Assembly (NCBI GenBank): GCA_027307165.1
Contig: DAHUXM010000016.1
Span: forward strand, 118,874-182,873
Reading direction: 5' to 3'
DNA: 64,000 nucleotides
Source of the DNA: Gemmatimonadota bacterium
GTDB lineage: Bacteria > Gemmatimonadota > Gemmatimonadetes > Gemmatimonadales > Gemmatimonadaceae
Position 1 is the stretch's first letter; every line of letters begins with the position of its first letter. Both the position numbers and the translations under genes were made by a program. Positions 16,828 through 25,948 of the stretch are shown here, piece after piece. Below the pieces are notes generated by a model. That model saw only the letters and a list, made by a program, of their open reading frames with translations. It did not search any database and was not told the origin of the DNA.

Positions 16828-19251
16828 CTACTCCAGCCCCCCGCCCCGCGGCTCCGCGGCGGGCATCAGCAACGTGAACACCGACCCTGCCCCGGGCTCG
16901 CTGTCCACCGTTATCTCGCCATCCATCCTGTGTGCCAGTTGCTGGCTGATCGCGAGCCCCAGCCCCGTGCCGGCCTGCTCGCGCGTGTACGGGCTGCGAC
17001 GGTCACTCTCCCCCTGAACGAATGCCTCGAAAATGTGCTCCAGCTGCTCCCGTGGAACGCCGATCCCCGTATCGCGAACACTGAAGCCGACGAATGACCG
17101 CCCGTGCGTGAGGGATTGGCCGCGCGGCGTATGGTCGACCCGCCTGCAATCGACGGTCACGGCGCCGCCCGCGTCGGTGAACTTTACCGCGTTGGCTATA
17201 AGGTTGACCAGTATCTGCCGCACGCGATCCGGATCGCCTACGTACCGCGGTGTATGGGTGTCGCAGGCACCGGCGCAGCGCTCGCTGATCCGCACTCCCT
17301 TCGCAATCGCTTGCGGAGCCACCAGCGACAGCGCCGCGTTCATCGTATCCGACGCCAGAACCTCACCCGTGTCCACTCGCAGCGTGCCGGATTCGATCTT
17401 CGCGAGATCGAGCACGTCATTTACAAGCGTGAGAAGATGTGCGGTACTGTCACGAATTCGCGCCAGCTGCGCGCGCTGCTCGTCGGTCAGCGGGCCTGCC
17501 AGCTCCAGCGCGAGCAGCTCGGCGTAGCCAAGTACCGCATTGATCGGCGTTCTGATCTCATGCGACATCGTCGCCAGAAAGTTGCTCTTCGCCTTGTTCG
17601 CAGACGCTGCACGAACGGTCGCCGCCTCCGCGACCGCCCTCGCCGTCTGCGCTTCACGGAACAGACGCGCATTGTCGATCGCGGTCGCCGCCCGCGCCGC
17701 AAGATCCTTCGCAAGCGCCACGTCGTCCGTCGTATAGTGGCGCTCCGACTCTCCCATCACGAGCGTGAGGACGCCCAGTGTGAGACCACGGGCCTGCAAG
17801 GGCACCATTATGACGGACGAGAAATGAAGATGCTGCAACGCGGTCGCATGCTCCGCGCTGCGAGCGGTGCGACGAAGCATGTCATCCGTGACAAATGGAA
17901 TGAATTGCGTTGCGCCGTCGCGCACCACGGCGGGCGTACCATCGTGCGAATCCCAATCGATCGGGAACCGCTCTTCCAGCGTGAGACCGAGTGCGCGCTT
18001 CGCCGGATCCTTGTGAGCTACGGCAAGCCGAGTGAGACGCGGCGGCCATTCCCGCAACCTCGGTTCCCTCACGATGTCCACAGCACACCAATCGGCGAGC
18101 ATCGGAACAGCAGCTCCTGCCAGCGCTGCGAGGGTTGCCTCGTAGTCGAGCGAAGATGACAGCAGGCGAGTCGCCTCCGCCAGAAATTCACCCCGTTCGG
18201 CCTGGACGGCGCGCTCATCATAGAGGCGCGCCCGCTCGAGTGCCTGCGCACACTCTTGTCCTACGGTGCGGAGAAACGTCTCGGTCGGCTCGTCGAAGTC
18301 CTGCGGCTCGCTGAAGCTGAACGCGATGGCCGCGACCGCAACGCCGGCGATGAACACCGGTACGCCAACAAACCCCTCGTAGCCGACATCCGCAACAGTC
18401 GGATAGCGTCGTCGCGCATCTTCACGCGAGCGTACCAGAACCAGATCGCCCCGAAGCACCGCGTCGGAAAGCGGGCGGCCTGGATGCAGATCGAAACGAC
18501 GGAAGGCTTCCGAAATCTCCGCGCGGAAGCCACGGGTACGAATTATTTCAAATTGCGCGCTGCCATCGTCGTCGTGCGAAATCACCGCGAACGATCCCGC
18601 GTCTGCGCCGACCGCCGACATTCCCGCGTCGAGTATCAGGTCCGCCACATCCGAAGCGGTGGTAGCCTTGTTCAACTCCGTTGAGAGCGCAAGCAGCCGC
18701 TTCGCACGCTCGGCGGACGTCGCCGCAAGATGCGCGCGGAGCTCCGCCTCGGCGTTGCTCAGCTCGAGCTCCTCGGTCAGCATCTGAGCTTCTTCCACCT
18801 GCTGTTCCAGCTCGCTCGCCTGCTCCTGCAATTGAGCGTTGGCCGCGGCAATGACGCGCTCACTCTCCGCCTGCTGAGATATGTCACGCAGGAAGCCGGA
18901 GAACAGCCTCTGACCTTGCCACTCGAATTCGCCAAAGGAGATCTCGACCTGCAGCTCGGTGCCGGACTTGGTGCGGACCGGCACTCGCAAACCCTGCCAT
19001 GCAATCCTTCGCACACCAGTGTGCACGTAATGCGCGACGCCGGCGTCGTGTCGCTCGCGAAGATCCGCCGGGATGAGCATGTGAAGCGACTGTCCGACCA
19101 TTTCCGCGATGCTGTAACCGAACGCGCGTTCCGCAGCATCGTTCGCGAAGACGATAGTGCTCGTCTCGTCGATCGTCAGAATCGGGTCCGGCGAGCTTTC
19201 GGCGAGCACCCCATTGTGCGGCGCCGGGCTCGACTTGGGCGGCAGCGTCAT
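16828..19251 (-). CDS. Soluble PAS-GAF-GAF sensor histidine kinase
   Basis: Sensor kinase of 807 residues without membrane segments. A PAS domain (residues 15-125, ILTIDETSTIVFANDAAERAFGY) is followed by a coiled coil (130-185), two GAF domains (about 190-345 and 355-535), a HisKA helix with His564 in MSHEIRTPINAVLGYAELL, and a HATPase domain with NLIANAVKF, DTGIGVP and GTGLGLAIS. The architecture suits a cytoplasmic sensor of small molecules, redox state or light. No receiver domain is attached and no response regulator is adjacent. It reads toward the SusC upstream region; I see no clear terminator after it. Confidence 0.94.
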   Translation of the reverse strand: MTLPPKSSPAPHNGVLAESSPDPILTIDETSTIVFANDAAERAFGYSIAEMVGQSLHMLIPADLRERHDAGVAHYVHTGVRRIAWQGLRVPVRTKSGTELQVEISFGEFEWQGQRLFSGFLRDISQQAESERVIAAANAQLQEQASELEQQVEEAQMLTEELELSNAEAELRAHLAATSAERAKRLLALSTELNKATTASDVADLILDAGMSAVGADAGSFAVISHDDDGSAQFEIIRTRGFRAEISEAFRRFDLHPGRPLSDAVLRGDLVLVRSREDARRRYPTVADVGYEGFVGVPVFIAGVAVAAIAFSFSEPQDFDEPTETFLRTVGQECAQALERARLYDERAVQAERGEFLAEATRLLSSSLDYEATLAALAGAAVPMLADWCAVDIVREPRLREWPPRLTRLAVAHKDPAKRALGLTLEERFPIDWDSHDGTPAVVRDGATQFIPFVTDDMLRRTARSAEHATALQHLHFSSVIMVPLQARGLTLGVLTLVMGESERHYTTDDVALAKDLAARAATAIDNARLFREAQTARAVAEAATVRAASANKAKSNFLATMSHEIRTPINAVLGYAELLALELAGPLTDEQRAQLARIRDSTAHLLTLVNDVLDLAKIESGTLRVDTGEVLASDTMNAALSLVAPQAIAKGVRISERCAGACDTHTPRYVGDPDRVRQILVNLIANAVKFTDAGGAVTVDCRRVDHTPRGQSLTHGRSFVGFSVRDTGIGVPREQLEHIFEAFVQGESDRRSPYTREQAGTGLGLAISQQLAHRMDGEITVDSEPGAGSVFTLLMPAAEPRGGGLE

Positions 19252-19424
19252 GCGCGCAATCTAGGGCATTGCAGCAGTTTTATCATGATTGCCACCCCGT
19301 TCGTAGTGCCGCAGAAGAGATGTTCGCGCTCACGCACCACTTGGACAACGATGCTCCGCGCCAGGCATGTGGCTGAAGAACAGATTTTTCAACCCCATGC
19401 GGGGCACTCGAGCACCACCACCCC

Positions 19425-21131
19425 TTACCGCGACGCGACCGACGCCGGCTTCTCCGTGGGTTTGTCCATGTTCTGCAAATTGACGTAGAAGTTCTCGTCG
19501 ACATGGAACGAATCGGGCGCCTTGAGCGACAGTTTTGCCGTCTTCCACGTCTCTGTCGGATGGACGAAGGTGGTACCGTGATCCGTGAGCGAAACCTTCA
19601 CCGGCATCGCGAAGCCGGGAACGACGTTGGACCAGCGGTACGACAGCTCGGACCCGTTGATGCGATACTCGAAGGTCGGCACCATCGTCGTATTGAGGTA
19701 TTCCTGGAATACCTTGCTGAGATCGATCCCGGCGTGCTTGCTGATGTAGTTCTCCACTTCAGTTCCGCTTACGATCTGGTGCCGGTACGTCTTCTGCAGG
19801 CCGCGCAGAATGCCGCGCCACTTTGCGTCGTTGTTGACGATCTGACGAATCGTGTGCAACATGTTGCCGCCCTTGTAGTACATGTCGCCCGAGCCTTCGT
19901 CATTCACGTTGAAGTGTCCGACTATCGGCCTGTCGTTCCTGATCAGCTTGCGTGTGCCGATCACGTACGCAGCGCCCGCGGCCTTCCCGTCCTGACATTC
20001 AGTGTAGAGGTTCTCGGAATAATTCGCGAAGCTCTCGTGGATCCACATGTCGGCGTGATCCTTCGCCGTGAGGCTGTTGCCCCACCACTCGTGCGCGCTC
20101 TCGTGCACTATGATGAAGTCCCACTTGAGTCCCCATCCGGTCTTCGAGAGATCGCGTCCCAGATACCCGTTCTCGTAGTGGTTGCCGTACGCGACGCCGC
20201 TCTGATGCTCCATGCCGAGGTGCGGAGCCTCGATGAGTTTGTAGCCGTCCTTGTACCACGGGTACGGACCGAACCAATGCTCGAAGCATGCGAGCATGGA
20301 TTTTGCCTGCGGGAACTGTTTCCTGGCCTTGTCGAGGTTGTACGCGAGCGGCCAGAAGTCGAGCGTCAAAGTACCGTCCTCGCCCTTGTACGTATCGCTG
20401 AAGTGGGCGTACTTGCCGGCGTTGACTTCGACATCATAGTTGTTGATCGGATTCTCGACGAACCAGTCGTACGTCGTCGTGTGATCGGCGTTGCGCGTGG
20501 TCTTCCGCAGACGGCCGTTGGAAACGTCGATGATCGAATCCGGTACGGTTATGGCAATGCGCTGACTGTCGGGTTCGTCGGCCTCGAGATCCTTGTTGGG
20601 CCACCACACACTTGCGCCCAATCCCTCGCACGCGGTAGCGATCCACGAGTGGCCTGCACTGTCGTGCGCCCATACGAAACCGCCGTCCCACGGAGCGCGC
20701 TTCGCCACGCGGGGCCGTCCGTGGTAGAACACCGTCATCGACTTGCTCTGGCCGACAGGCTGCGGCGCCACGAGCGAGACGAAGAATGCGTTCCCGTCAC
20801 GCCGATAGGTGACCTTCTGTCCATCCTGCACCATACTGTCGACTTCCATGGGGACCTGAAGATCGACCTGCATCTCGCGCGCAGGCTTTACGATGCGGTA
20901 CGTGATGCTGTTATAACCGCTGATTGTGCTGTCGGATGGATCGACCTTCACGTGAAGGTCGTAGAACGTCGCGTCCCACCATGCGCGCTCAGGCGTGTCG
21001 CTGCCGCGCAGCGTGTCGGCATGAGTGAACACGCGCGGAGTGTCCTGTTGAGCCGCAACCGGTACGATCGGGGCGACTGCAACCACGCCCATTATGAAAG
21101 TGGTTGCACGGAGAAGAGTGATCTTTCGCAT
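19425..21131 (-). CDS. Secreted M1-family zinc metallopeptidase
   Basis: Peptidase of 568 residues with a signal peptide ending VAAQ. The gluzincin motif HESAHEWW (His343, His347) is followed after 18 residues by the third ligand in WIHESFANYSE, and the exopeptidase motif reads GMEHQ (GxMEN type) at 306-310. An N-terminal beta saddle domain is visible, but the long C-terminal helical domain of classical aminopeptidase N is missing, giving the shorter form common in secreted bacterial members. The start at 21131 was chosen because it precedes the signal peptide directly; no strong Shine-Dalgarno is seen. It follows sodC by 115 nt on the same strand and releases N-terminal residues from peptides outside the cytoplasm. 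Confidence 0.94.
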   Translation of the reverse strand: MRKITLLRATTFIMGVVAVAPIVPVAAQQDTPRVFTHADTLRGSDTPERAWWDATFYDLHVKVDPSDSTISGYNSITYRIVKPAREMQVDLQVPMEVDSMVQDGQKVTYRRDGNAFFVSLVAPQPVGQSKSMTVFYHGRPRVAKRAPWDGGFVWAHDSAGHSWIATACEGLGASVWWPNKDLEADEPDSQRIAITVPDSIIDVSNGRLRKTTRNADHTTTYDWFVENPINNYDVEVNAGKYAHFSDTYKGEDGTLTLDFWPLAYNLDKARKQFPQAKSMLACFEHWFGPYPWYKDGYKLIEAPHLGMEHQSGVAYGNHYENGYLGRDLSKTGWGLKWDFIIVHESAHEWWGNSLTAKDHADMWIHESFANYSENLYTECQDGKAAGAAYVIGTRKLIRNDRPIVGHFNVNDEGSGDMYYKGGNMLHTIRQIVNNDAKWRGILRGLQKTYRHQIVSGTEVENYISKHAGIDLSKVFQEYLNTTMVPTFEYRINGSELSYRWSNVVPGFAMPVKVSLTDHGTTFVHPTETWKTAKLSLKAPDSFHVDENFYVNLQNMDKPTEKPASVASR

Positions 21132-21246
21132 GTCTTGAGTTGCGGGGGTAACGGGTCGGACGAACGAGGGCCGGCCGGAACGGGATATCGTATACAATCT
21201 TACGCCTTGACCGGCCGGCCGCCACGCCAGAACATGGTGCAGATCG

Positions 21247-21801
21247 TCAGGCGGTACCCGACATGATCTCCCCGCACGCGATGCGCGCACCTGCATTCCC
21301 AGCCGGATCGCTCATGTTGTCATCCGCCGCCGCGTGGATCACGAGCGCGCTGCCGTCGGCATCGAACAGGCTGTGTGCACCCGGCGTCAGCGACACGCGG
21401 CTCGTCCTCGCATCGTACTCCGCGTTGCCCGACGCGTCCACGGTCATGTTCGGCAGATCACCCGCATGCGGTCCTGAAGGATTGTTCAAACCGTGATGTT
21501 TTGATTCCGGATTGAAATGACCGCCGGCAGATGTGAACGCCGGCACGACACACGAACCAACTGCATGTATGTGTACTCCATGAAGTCCGGCTGGCAAGCC
21601 TGCAACTTTCATGTGGACGTGCACCATGCCGCCGGCATCCTGCGTGAGTGTCGCGGTTCCGATACGCTCGCCCGCGGAGCTCATGACGACCGCGTGTGCG
21701 CTTGCGGCGGGCGGAGCTGCGCTGAGCGGTGCACCCGCAGACGCGCAGGCGGCAAGCGTCCCAACGGACAATCCCGCTACGGCAATTTTCAGGATAGACA
21801 T
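21247..21801 (-). CDS. sodC: Cu/Zn superoxide dismutase lipoprotein
   Basis: Converts superoxide to oxygen and hydrogen peroxide in the cell envelope. The 184-residue precursor has a signal peptide with lipobox LAAC. Copper ligands are in GVHIHAVGSC, the bridging His in GGHFNP, the zinc ligands in HHGLNNPSGPHAGDLPN, and the last copper His in LVIHAAADD. The two cysteines for the intrasubunit disulfide are present (GSC and RIACGE). A Gly/Ala/Pro-rich linker tethers the enzyme to the membrane. The ATG at 21801 has GGGGA upstream. Downstream on the same strand is the M1 peptidase; the 223-nt gap upstream ends with the cold-shock gene terminator. Confidence 0.96.
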   Translation of the reverse strand: MSILKIAVAGLSVGTLAACASAGAPLSAAPPAASAHAVVMSSAGERIGTATLTQDAGGMVHVHMKVAGLPAGLHGVHIHAVGSCVVPAFTSAGGHFNPESKHHGLNNPSGPHAGDLPNMTVDASGNAEYDARTSRVSLTPGAHSLFDADGSALVIHAAADDNMSDPAGNAGARIACGEIMSGTA

Positions 21802-21964
21802 CGATTCGTCCCCGTTCGTGGTTTGTGGTTCGGCTTACTTCCGCGCCGGTCGCCGTGCGAGCGAGCGAGCGACGCATCTCGTTCGGACGGCGCAATCCTC
21901 GCGCCGGCGCGAGCGTTTCCCAAGATACGGCGTCCGGTAGGTCGCTGCTGGCGATGGCGACAGA

Positions 21965-22002
21965 GCAAAAAAGGGCCAGACCGCGTTCGCGATCTGGCCC
22001 TT
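21965..22002 (-). terminator. Intrinsic terminator of the cold-shock gene
   Basis: Stem AAGGGCCAGA/TCTGGCCCTT (21971-21980 with 21993-22002) with an inner CGCG-TT-CGCG helix, followed on the minus strand by a T-run. It lies just 3' of the cold-shock stop codon. Confidence 0.9.
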
Positions 22003-22024
22003 CATTCGAAAAGTGGCTCGACTA

Positions 22025-22234
22025 CTAGCCGATCTTCGTTACGTTCTCGGCCGCGGGACCCTTCTGGCCCTGCACGATCTCGAACTCGACGCGCTCGCCT
22101 TCGGCGAGAGTCTTGAAGCCGGATCCACCAATCGCGGAATGATGAACGAAGCAATCCTTCGTACCATTCTCAGGCGTGATGAAACCGAAGCCCTTCGCGT
22201 CGTTGAACCACTTAACAGTACCGGTCGTACGCAT
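22025..22234 (-). CDS. Cold-shock-domain protein (CspA family)
   Basis: Protein of 69 residues that binds single-stranded RNA and DNA and loosens RNA structure. RNP1 is KGFGFI and RNP2 is DCFVHHSAI; the family ending [10 protein letters not shown] is intact. AAAGGA lies six nt before the ATG. The upstream region to 22554 (320 nt) has no other gene but contains two terminator-like hairpins and could hold a long 5' leader as in other cold-shock genes. Monocistronic, closed by its own terminator. Confidence 0.96.
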   Translation of the reverse strand: MRTTGTVKWFNDAKGFGFITPENGTKDCFVHHSAIGGSGFKTLAEGERVEFEIVQGQKGPAAENVTKIG

Positions 22235-22364
22235 GCGTTGTCCTTTTGCAGTTTTGGTCGAAATGGGTATGCCGTCCGACCATGAGTAGTGTTCGTGATC
22301 AGTGCCCTCACGATGGGGATCCTAGCCCGGATCGGGTTTTAACCCGACTGCAACGCCGGACAGC

Positions 22365-22392
22365 AAAAAGGAGCCTGCAATACCAGGCTCCT
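22365..22392 (-). terminator. Second terminator upstream of the cold-shock gene
   Basis: Perfect 9-bp stem AGGAGCCTG/CAGGCTCCT with a 6-nt loop and a five-T tail on the minus strand. It lies about 100 nt beyond the terminator that already closes the BNR gene, so it is either a back-up terminator or the end of a short RNA made from 22393-22490. Confidence 0.75.
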
Positions 22393-22490
22393 AGTTACAT
22401 CGGAACTTGTCGTGCACGAATGCACGCGTCGCACTAACCAATTTACCGTGTACGCCAGAATACGCAAGCCCCAATTTCATTCTTTTTTCG

Positions 22491-22538
22491 AAAACCCCTC
22501 CTCCCGGGCCGCGACGAGCGTCGCGGTCCGGCAGGAGG
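22491..22538 (-). terminator. Terminator of the second BNR-repeat gene
   Basis: Long hairpin built of CCTCCT/AGGAGG, CCGG/CCGG and CCGCGAC/GTCGCGG helices around loop GAGC, with a TTTT tail on the minus strand, starting 16 nt after the stop at 22555. Confidence 0.8.
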
Positions 22539-22554
22539 TCCGTTTCAGCACCTG

Positions 22555-25500
22555 TTACGGGTTGCCGTCCTCTTCTTCCTCGCCCCCAAAACCGGACGAG
22601 GTGTCGTCGTCCAGTCCAGGGCTGCGCTCGACGTGGACCGTCTGACGCTGCACCTCGCTGCCCACCGTCATCGTCACGAGATAGTCGCCTGTGCCAGCCA
22701 ACGGCGCCGCGCGACCGCCGAACCCGCGGCCAGCCGGATAGCTGCTCCCGGGGATCCTGACGAGCTGGAAAACCTCCCGGAGAAGCGTCTGGTCGATCGG
22801 CGCTTCCCCGCCCGGCCCACCGGGGCCGCCACGAGCACCGGCACGAGCACCGGCCGCTCCAGGACGACCAGCGGCACCTGGCGCTCGCGGAGCCGGCGAC
22901 TCCGCCGGGCGGGCGACGAACCGCTCGCTCGGTGCAGTACCACGCCCGAAGCCTCCAAAGCCACCACCACCGCTCACGAGCTGTGCCTTGATGCGGGTCA
23001 GCTCCGCAGCGTTGCCACCTGCCTTCGTCATCGAGTCGATAACGAAGTCGACGCGCTGCATGTAAGCCACGCTATCGCGACGCTGCGAAGGCGAGAGTGG
23101 CTCCGGCTTGGTCCTGGTGCGGAAGTCCCAGTACGCACGATTGATCGACGCACCAGACGCACGCGGTCCGTTCACGATCGCAACCGTATCTCCGCCCGCG
23201 CTCGTAACCGTGAACTTCACGGAGTCGCGCACACCAGCGGCAAGACGGTATGTGAACTGTGCACCGTACGGCACGCTCGTGCCCTGGAATGTCTTCTGTC
23301 CAGTCTCCTGACCTTCGACAGGCGACTCACCGTATTCGAACGCGGTGGACGGCGCGAAGAAGTGGGTGCCGTTGCCGCGCGCGCTGGCATCCTTCATCTG
23401 CTCGAGTGGCGCGATGTCGACGATCCAGATGCTGCGTCCGTGCGTGCCCGCGATCAGCTCGTGATCCCGCGGCTGAATCTTGAGATCGTACACCGGCACG
23501 GTCGGAAGACCAGTCATGAAGCGCTGCCAGGTTGCGCCGCGATCCATGGAGACGTATGCCGCGACGTCGGTACCAAGGAACAGCAGATCGCGGTTGACGG
23601 GATCCTCGCGAATCACTCGCACCCAGTTCGGTGCGTCGGTCGGAATGTTGTTCGCAATCGAGCGGAATGTCCTGCCAAAATCGGTCGTCACGAATACGTA
23701 CGGCGTGAAATCGTTCCGTTCGTGATTGTCGAACGTCACGTAGAAAGTCGCAGAGTCGAACGCCGACGGTTCGATGCGGCTCACTTCGGTGTTCTTCGGG
23801 ACGCCGGAGAAGTGCGTCGTGATATTCTCCCACGTCGCTCCGTCGTTGCGAGTCAGCCAGACGTTACCGTCGTCGGTGCCCGCATACAGCAATCCTGCAC
23901 GAATCGGTGACTCGGCGAGCGTGGTGATCGTTCCATACGTCTCGGCACCGGTGGCATCCAGCGTGATACCGCCGGTGGTGTGCATGCTCAAGTTGATCTT
24001 CGCCGTGTCCTGAGTGGACAGATCGGGTGAGATCGGAAACATGTGGTCGCCACGATCGAGCGACTTGAGGACACGATTGCCGCCCATGTAGAGCGTCTGC
24101 GGCGCGTGCGACGACAGGAAGTACGGAGCCTCCCAGTTGAAGCGCATGTCGGAAACGATCGAGTCCGCCTTCTGGCGCGCCCTTATCTCCGCGAGCGTCT
24201 TCTTCATTGCCGGCGTTTCGGGCTGCGTGGTGTCGCCGCGCACGATGACCAGTGAATCCTCGAATTGCTGATACCGGTCGCGGTACGACGGCTTGCGAAT
24301 CTGTGAACGCTCACCGGTCGCGTAGTTCATGCGTCCCACCGCCCCACCCTGCGACTCGGCGTAGATGATATCCGGATTCGTCTGATCCTGCGCGGTGTAG
24401 AAACCGTCACCGCCGCCCGTGACGAACCACATCGCGTTGGTGATGTTGCCGCGGGCGCGCCGGCTCGGACCGCACATCGAGCCGTTGTCCTGCAATCCGC
24501 CGCAGACGCGGTATGGGATTCCCATGTCGTAGCTCACAGCGTAGAACTGGCCGATTGCAATCGTGTTGATGAAGTCGTAGTTCCCGCCTCTGTCCCACGT
24601 CTGCGAGATTCCGCCGTCGTCACCGACGATGAAGTGCGCAGGATCGTTCGGATCGATCCACATCGCGTGGTGATCGACGTGAATCCCGATCGTGGCATTG
24701 CGAACCGTCTTGCCGCCGTCGTCGGAGAAGTTGACGGGCGTCGATGACCAGTACACACGATTCGGATCCTTGGGATCGACGCGAACCTGCGAGTAGTAGA
24801 ACGGGCGCACATCGTTGTCGTTCATCTTGGTCCACGTTGCGCCCGCGTCCTCGGAGCGATACAGTCCGCTCTCCAGTTTCTGCCGTCCCTTGGTGCTGGT
24901 GCTCTTCTTTGGATTCGGAAGCGAATCGGCTTCCACCAGCGCGTAGACGATCTTCGGGTTGCTCGGCGCGACGGCCAGACCGATGCGACCCTTCATCGTC
25001 GCCGGAAAGCCGCCGCCCTTGATCTCGGTCCAGGTCGCGCCGGCATCGGTCGTCTTCCACAGCCCGCTGCCGGGCCCGCCGCTCTTGAGGAAGTACGGCC
25101 CGCGCACGCGTTCCCAGCTCGCTGCGTACAATGTGTTCGGATCAGACGGGTCCATCGCGACATCGACAAACCCGGCCTTGTCGCTGATGAACTTGATCAA
25201 CTTCCAGCTCGCACCACCATCGGTGGTCTTGTAGAGGCCGCGTTCCTTGTTCGGTCCCCACGCGTGACCCAGTGCCGCGACGTAAACAGTGTTGGGATCC
25301 TTCGGACTTACCACTATGCGTCCGATCTGCTGCGTTTCCTTGAGCCCGACGAACGTCCACTTGTGGCCGCCGTCCGTGCTCTTGTACATGCCGCCGCCAG
25401 GCGAGATCGAATTTCGCGAGTCTTCCTCGCCGGTGCCCGCGTAGATGACGTTCGTATCCGAGGGAGCTATCGCGATCTCACCCATCGAACTGACTGGCTC

Positions 25501-25788
25501 GTGCTCGAACACCGGCTCGAACGTAGTTCCGGCGTTGGTGGTCTTCCAGATACCGCTCGCTGCAGTCGCCACGAAGAACGTGCGCGACGGAGACGGTATG
25601 CCCGCGATACTGGTGACGCGACCGCCGATGTTCGCCGGCCCGACGTTTCGCCACCTGAAGCCAGCAAGAGTCGCCGAGTCGAGCGCGGGCGCAGATGACG
25701 CCCGCGCGGCTGGAGCCTGGGCAGAGAGCGGCGCCGCAACACTGGCAGCACCAAGAGTGAGGAACCGAAGCCATCGCGATACAGGCAT
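22555..25788 (-). CDS. Exported BNR/sortilin-like beta-propeller protein, second copy
   Basis: Protein of 1,077 residues starting at 25788, where GGCGGA precedes the ATG and a signal peptide ending PLSAQ follows. Asp-box/BNR strands recur through the first 800 residues, for example WKTTNAGTTF, YKSTDGGHKW, YKTTDGGASW, WKTTDAGATW and YRSEDAGATW. The last quarter has a beta-sandwich-like stretch, then a Gly/Arg/Ala/Pro-rich region (around residues 975-1015) and an acidic Gly-rich tail, neither of which is present in the copy at 8346. No glycosidase catalytic residues are seen. The shared phrases YRVCGG/YRVCGS and VRVIREDP/VRVVREDP support paralogy with that copy. Confidence 0.9.
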   Translation of the reverse strand: MPVSRWLRFLTLGAASVAAPLSAQAPAARASSAPALDSATLAGFRWRNVGPANIGGRVTSIAGIPSPSRTFFVATAASGIWKTTNAGTTFEPVFEHEPVSSMGEIAIAPSDTNVIYAGTGEEDSRNSISPGGGMYKSTDGGHKWTFVGLKETQQIGRIVVSPKDPNTVYVAALGHAWGPNKERGLYKTTDGGASWKLIKFISDKAGFVDVAMDPSDPNTLYAASWERVRGPYFLKSGGPGSGLWKTTDAGATWTEIKGGGFPATMKGRIGLAVAPSNPKIVYALVEADSLPNPKKSTSTKGRQKLESGLYRSEDAGATWTKMNDNDVRPFYYSQVRVDPKDPNRVYWSSTPVNFSDDGGKTVRNATIGIHVDHHAMWIDPNDPAHFIVGDDGGISQTWDRGGNYDFINTIAIGQFYAVSYDMGIPYRVCGGLQDNGSMCGPSRRARGNITNAMWFVTGGGDGFYTAQDQTNPDIIYAESQGGAVGRMNYATGERSQIRKPSYRDRYQQFEDSLVIVRGDTTQPETPAMKKTLAEIRARQKADSIVSDMRFNWEAPYFLSSHAPQTLYMGGNRVLKSLDRGDHMFPISPDLSTQDTAKINLSMHTTGGITLDATGAETYGTITTLAESPIRAGLLYAGTDDGNVWLTRNDGATWENITTHFSGVPKNTEVSRIEPSAFDSATFYVTFDNHERNDFTPYVFVTTDFGRTFRSIANNIPTDAPNWVRVIREDPVNRDLLFLGTDVAAYVSMDRGATWQRFMTGLPTVPVYDLKIQPRDHELIAGTHGRSIWIVDIAPLEQMKDASARGNGTHFFAPSTAFEYGESPVEGQETGQKTFQGTSVPYGAQFTYRLAAGVRDSVKFTVTSAGGDTVAIVNGPRASGASINRAYWDFRTRTKPEPLSPSQRRDSVAYMQRVDFVIDSMTKAGGNAAELTRIKAQLVSGGGGFGGFGRGTAPSERFVARPAESPAPRAPGAAGRPGAAGARAGARGGPGGPGGEAPIDQTLLREVFQLVRIPGSSYPAGRGFGGRAAPLAGTGDYLVTMTVGSEVQRQTVHVERSPGLDDDTSSGFGGEEEEDGNP

Positions 25789-25948
25789 TAGTCCGCCGGG
25801 TGGGAGAATAATCTTGAGACGGCGCGAACCAGCCAGCTGGCCAGCGCGCCGTTCCATCCTGGGGAAAGTACGACCTGCCGGCGTCATTCGCTGTGGCGGG
25901 GTGCAAAACTACGGGGGCTGCCTCCTGCGGGAGCGCGAGCAGTGCCGC

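Noticed and set aside
19503..21266. 587-codon plus-strand frame
   Set aside because: Antisense of the M1 peptidase gene, which has complete HExxH and signal peptide.
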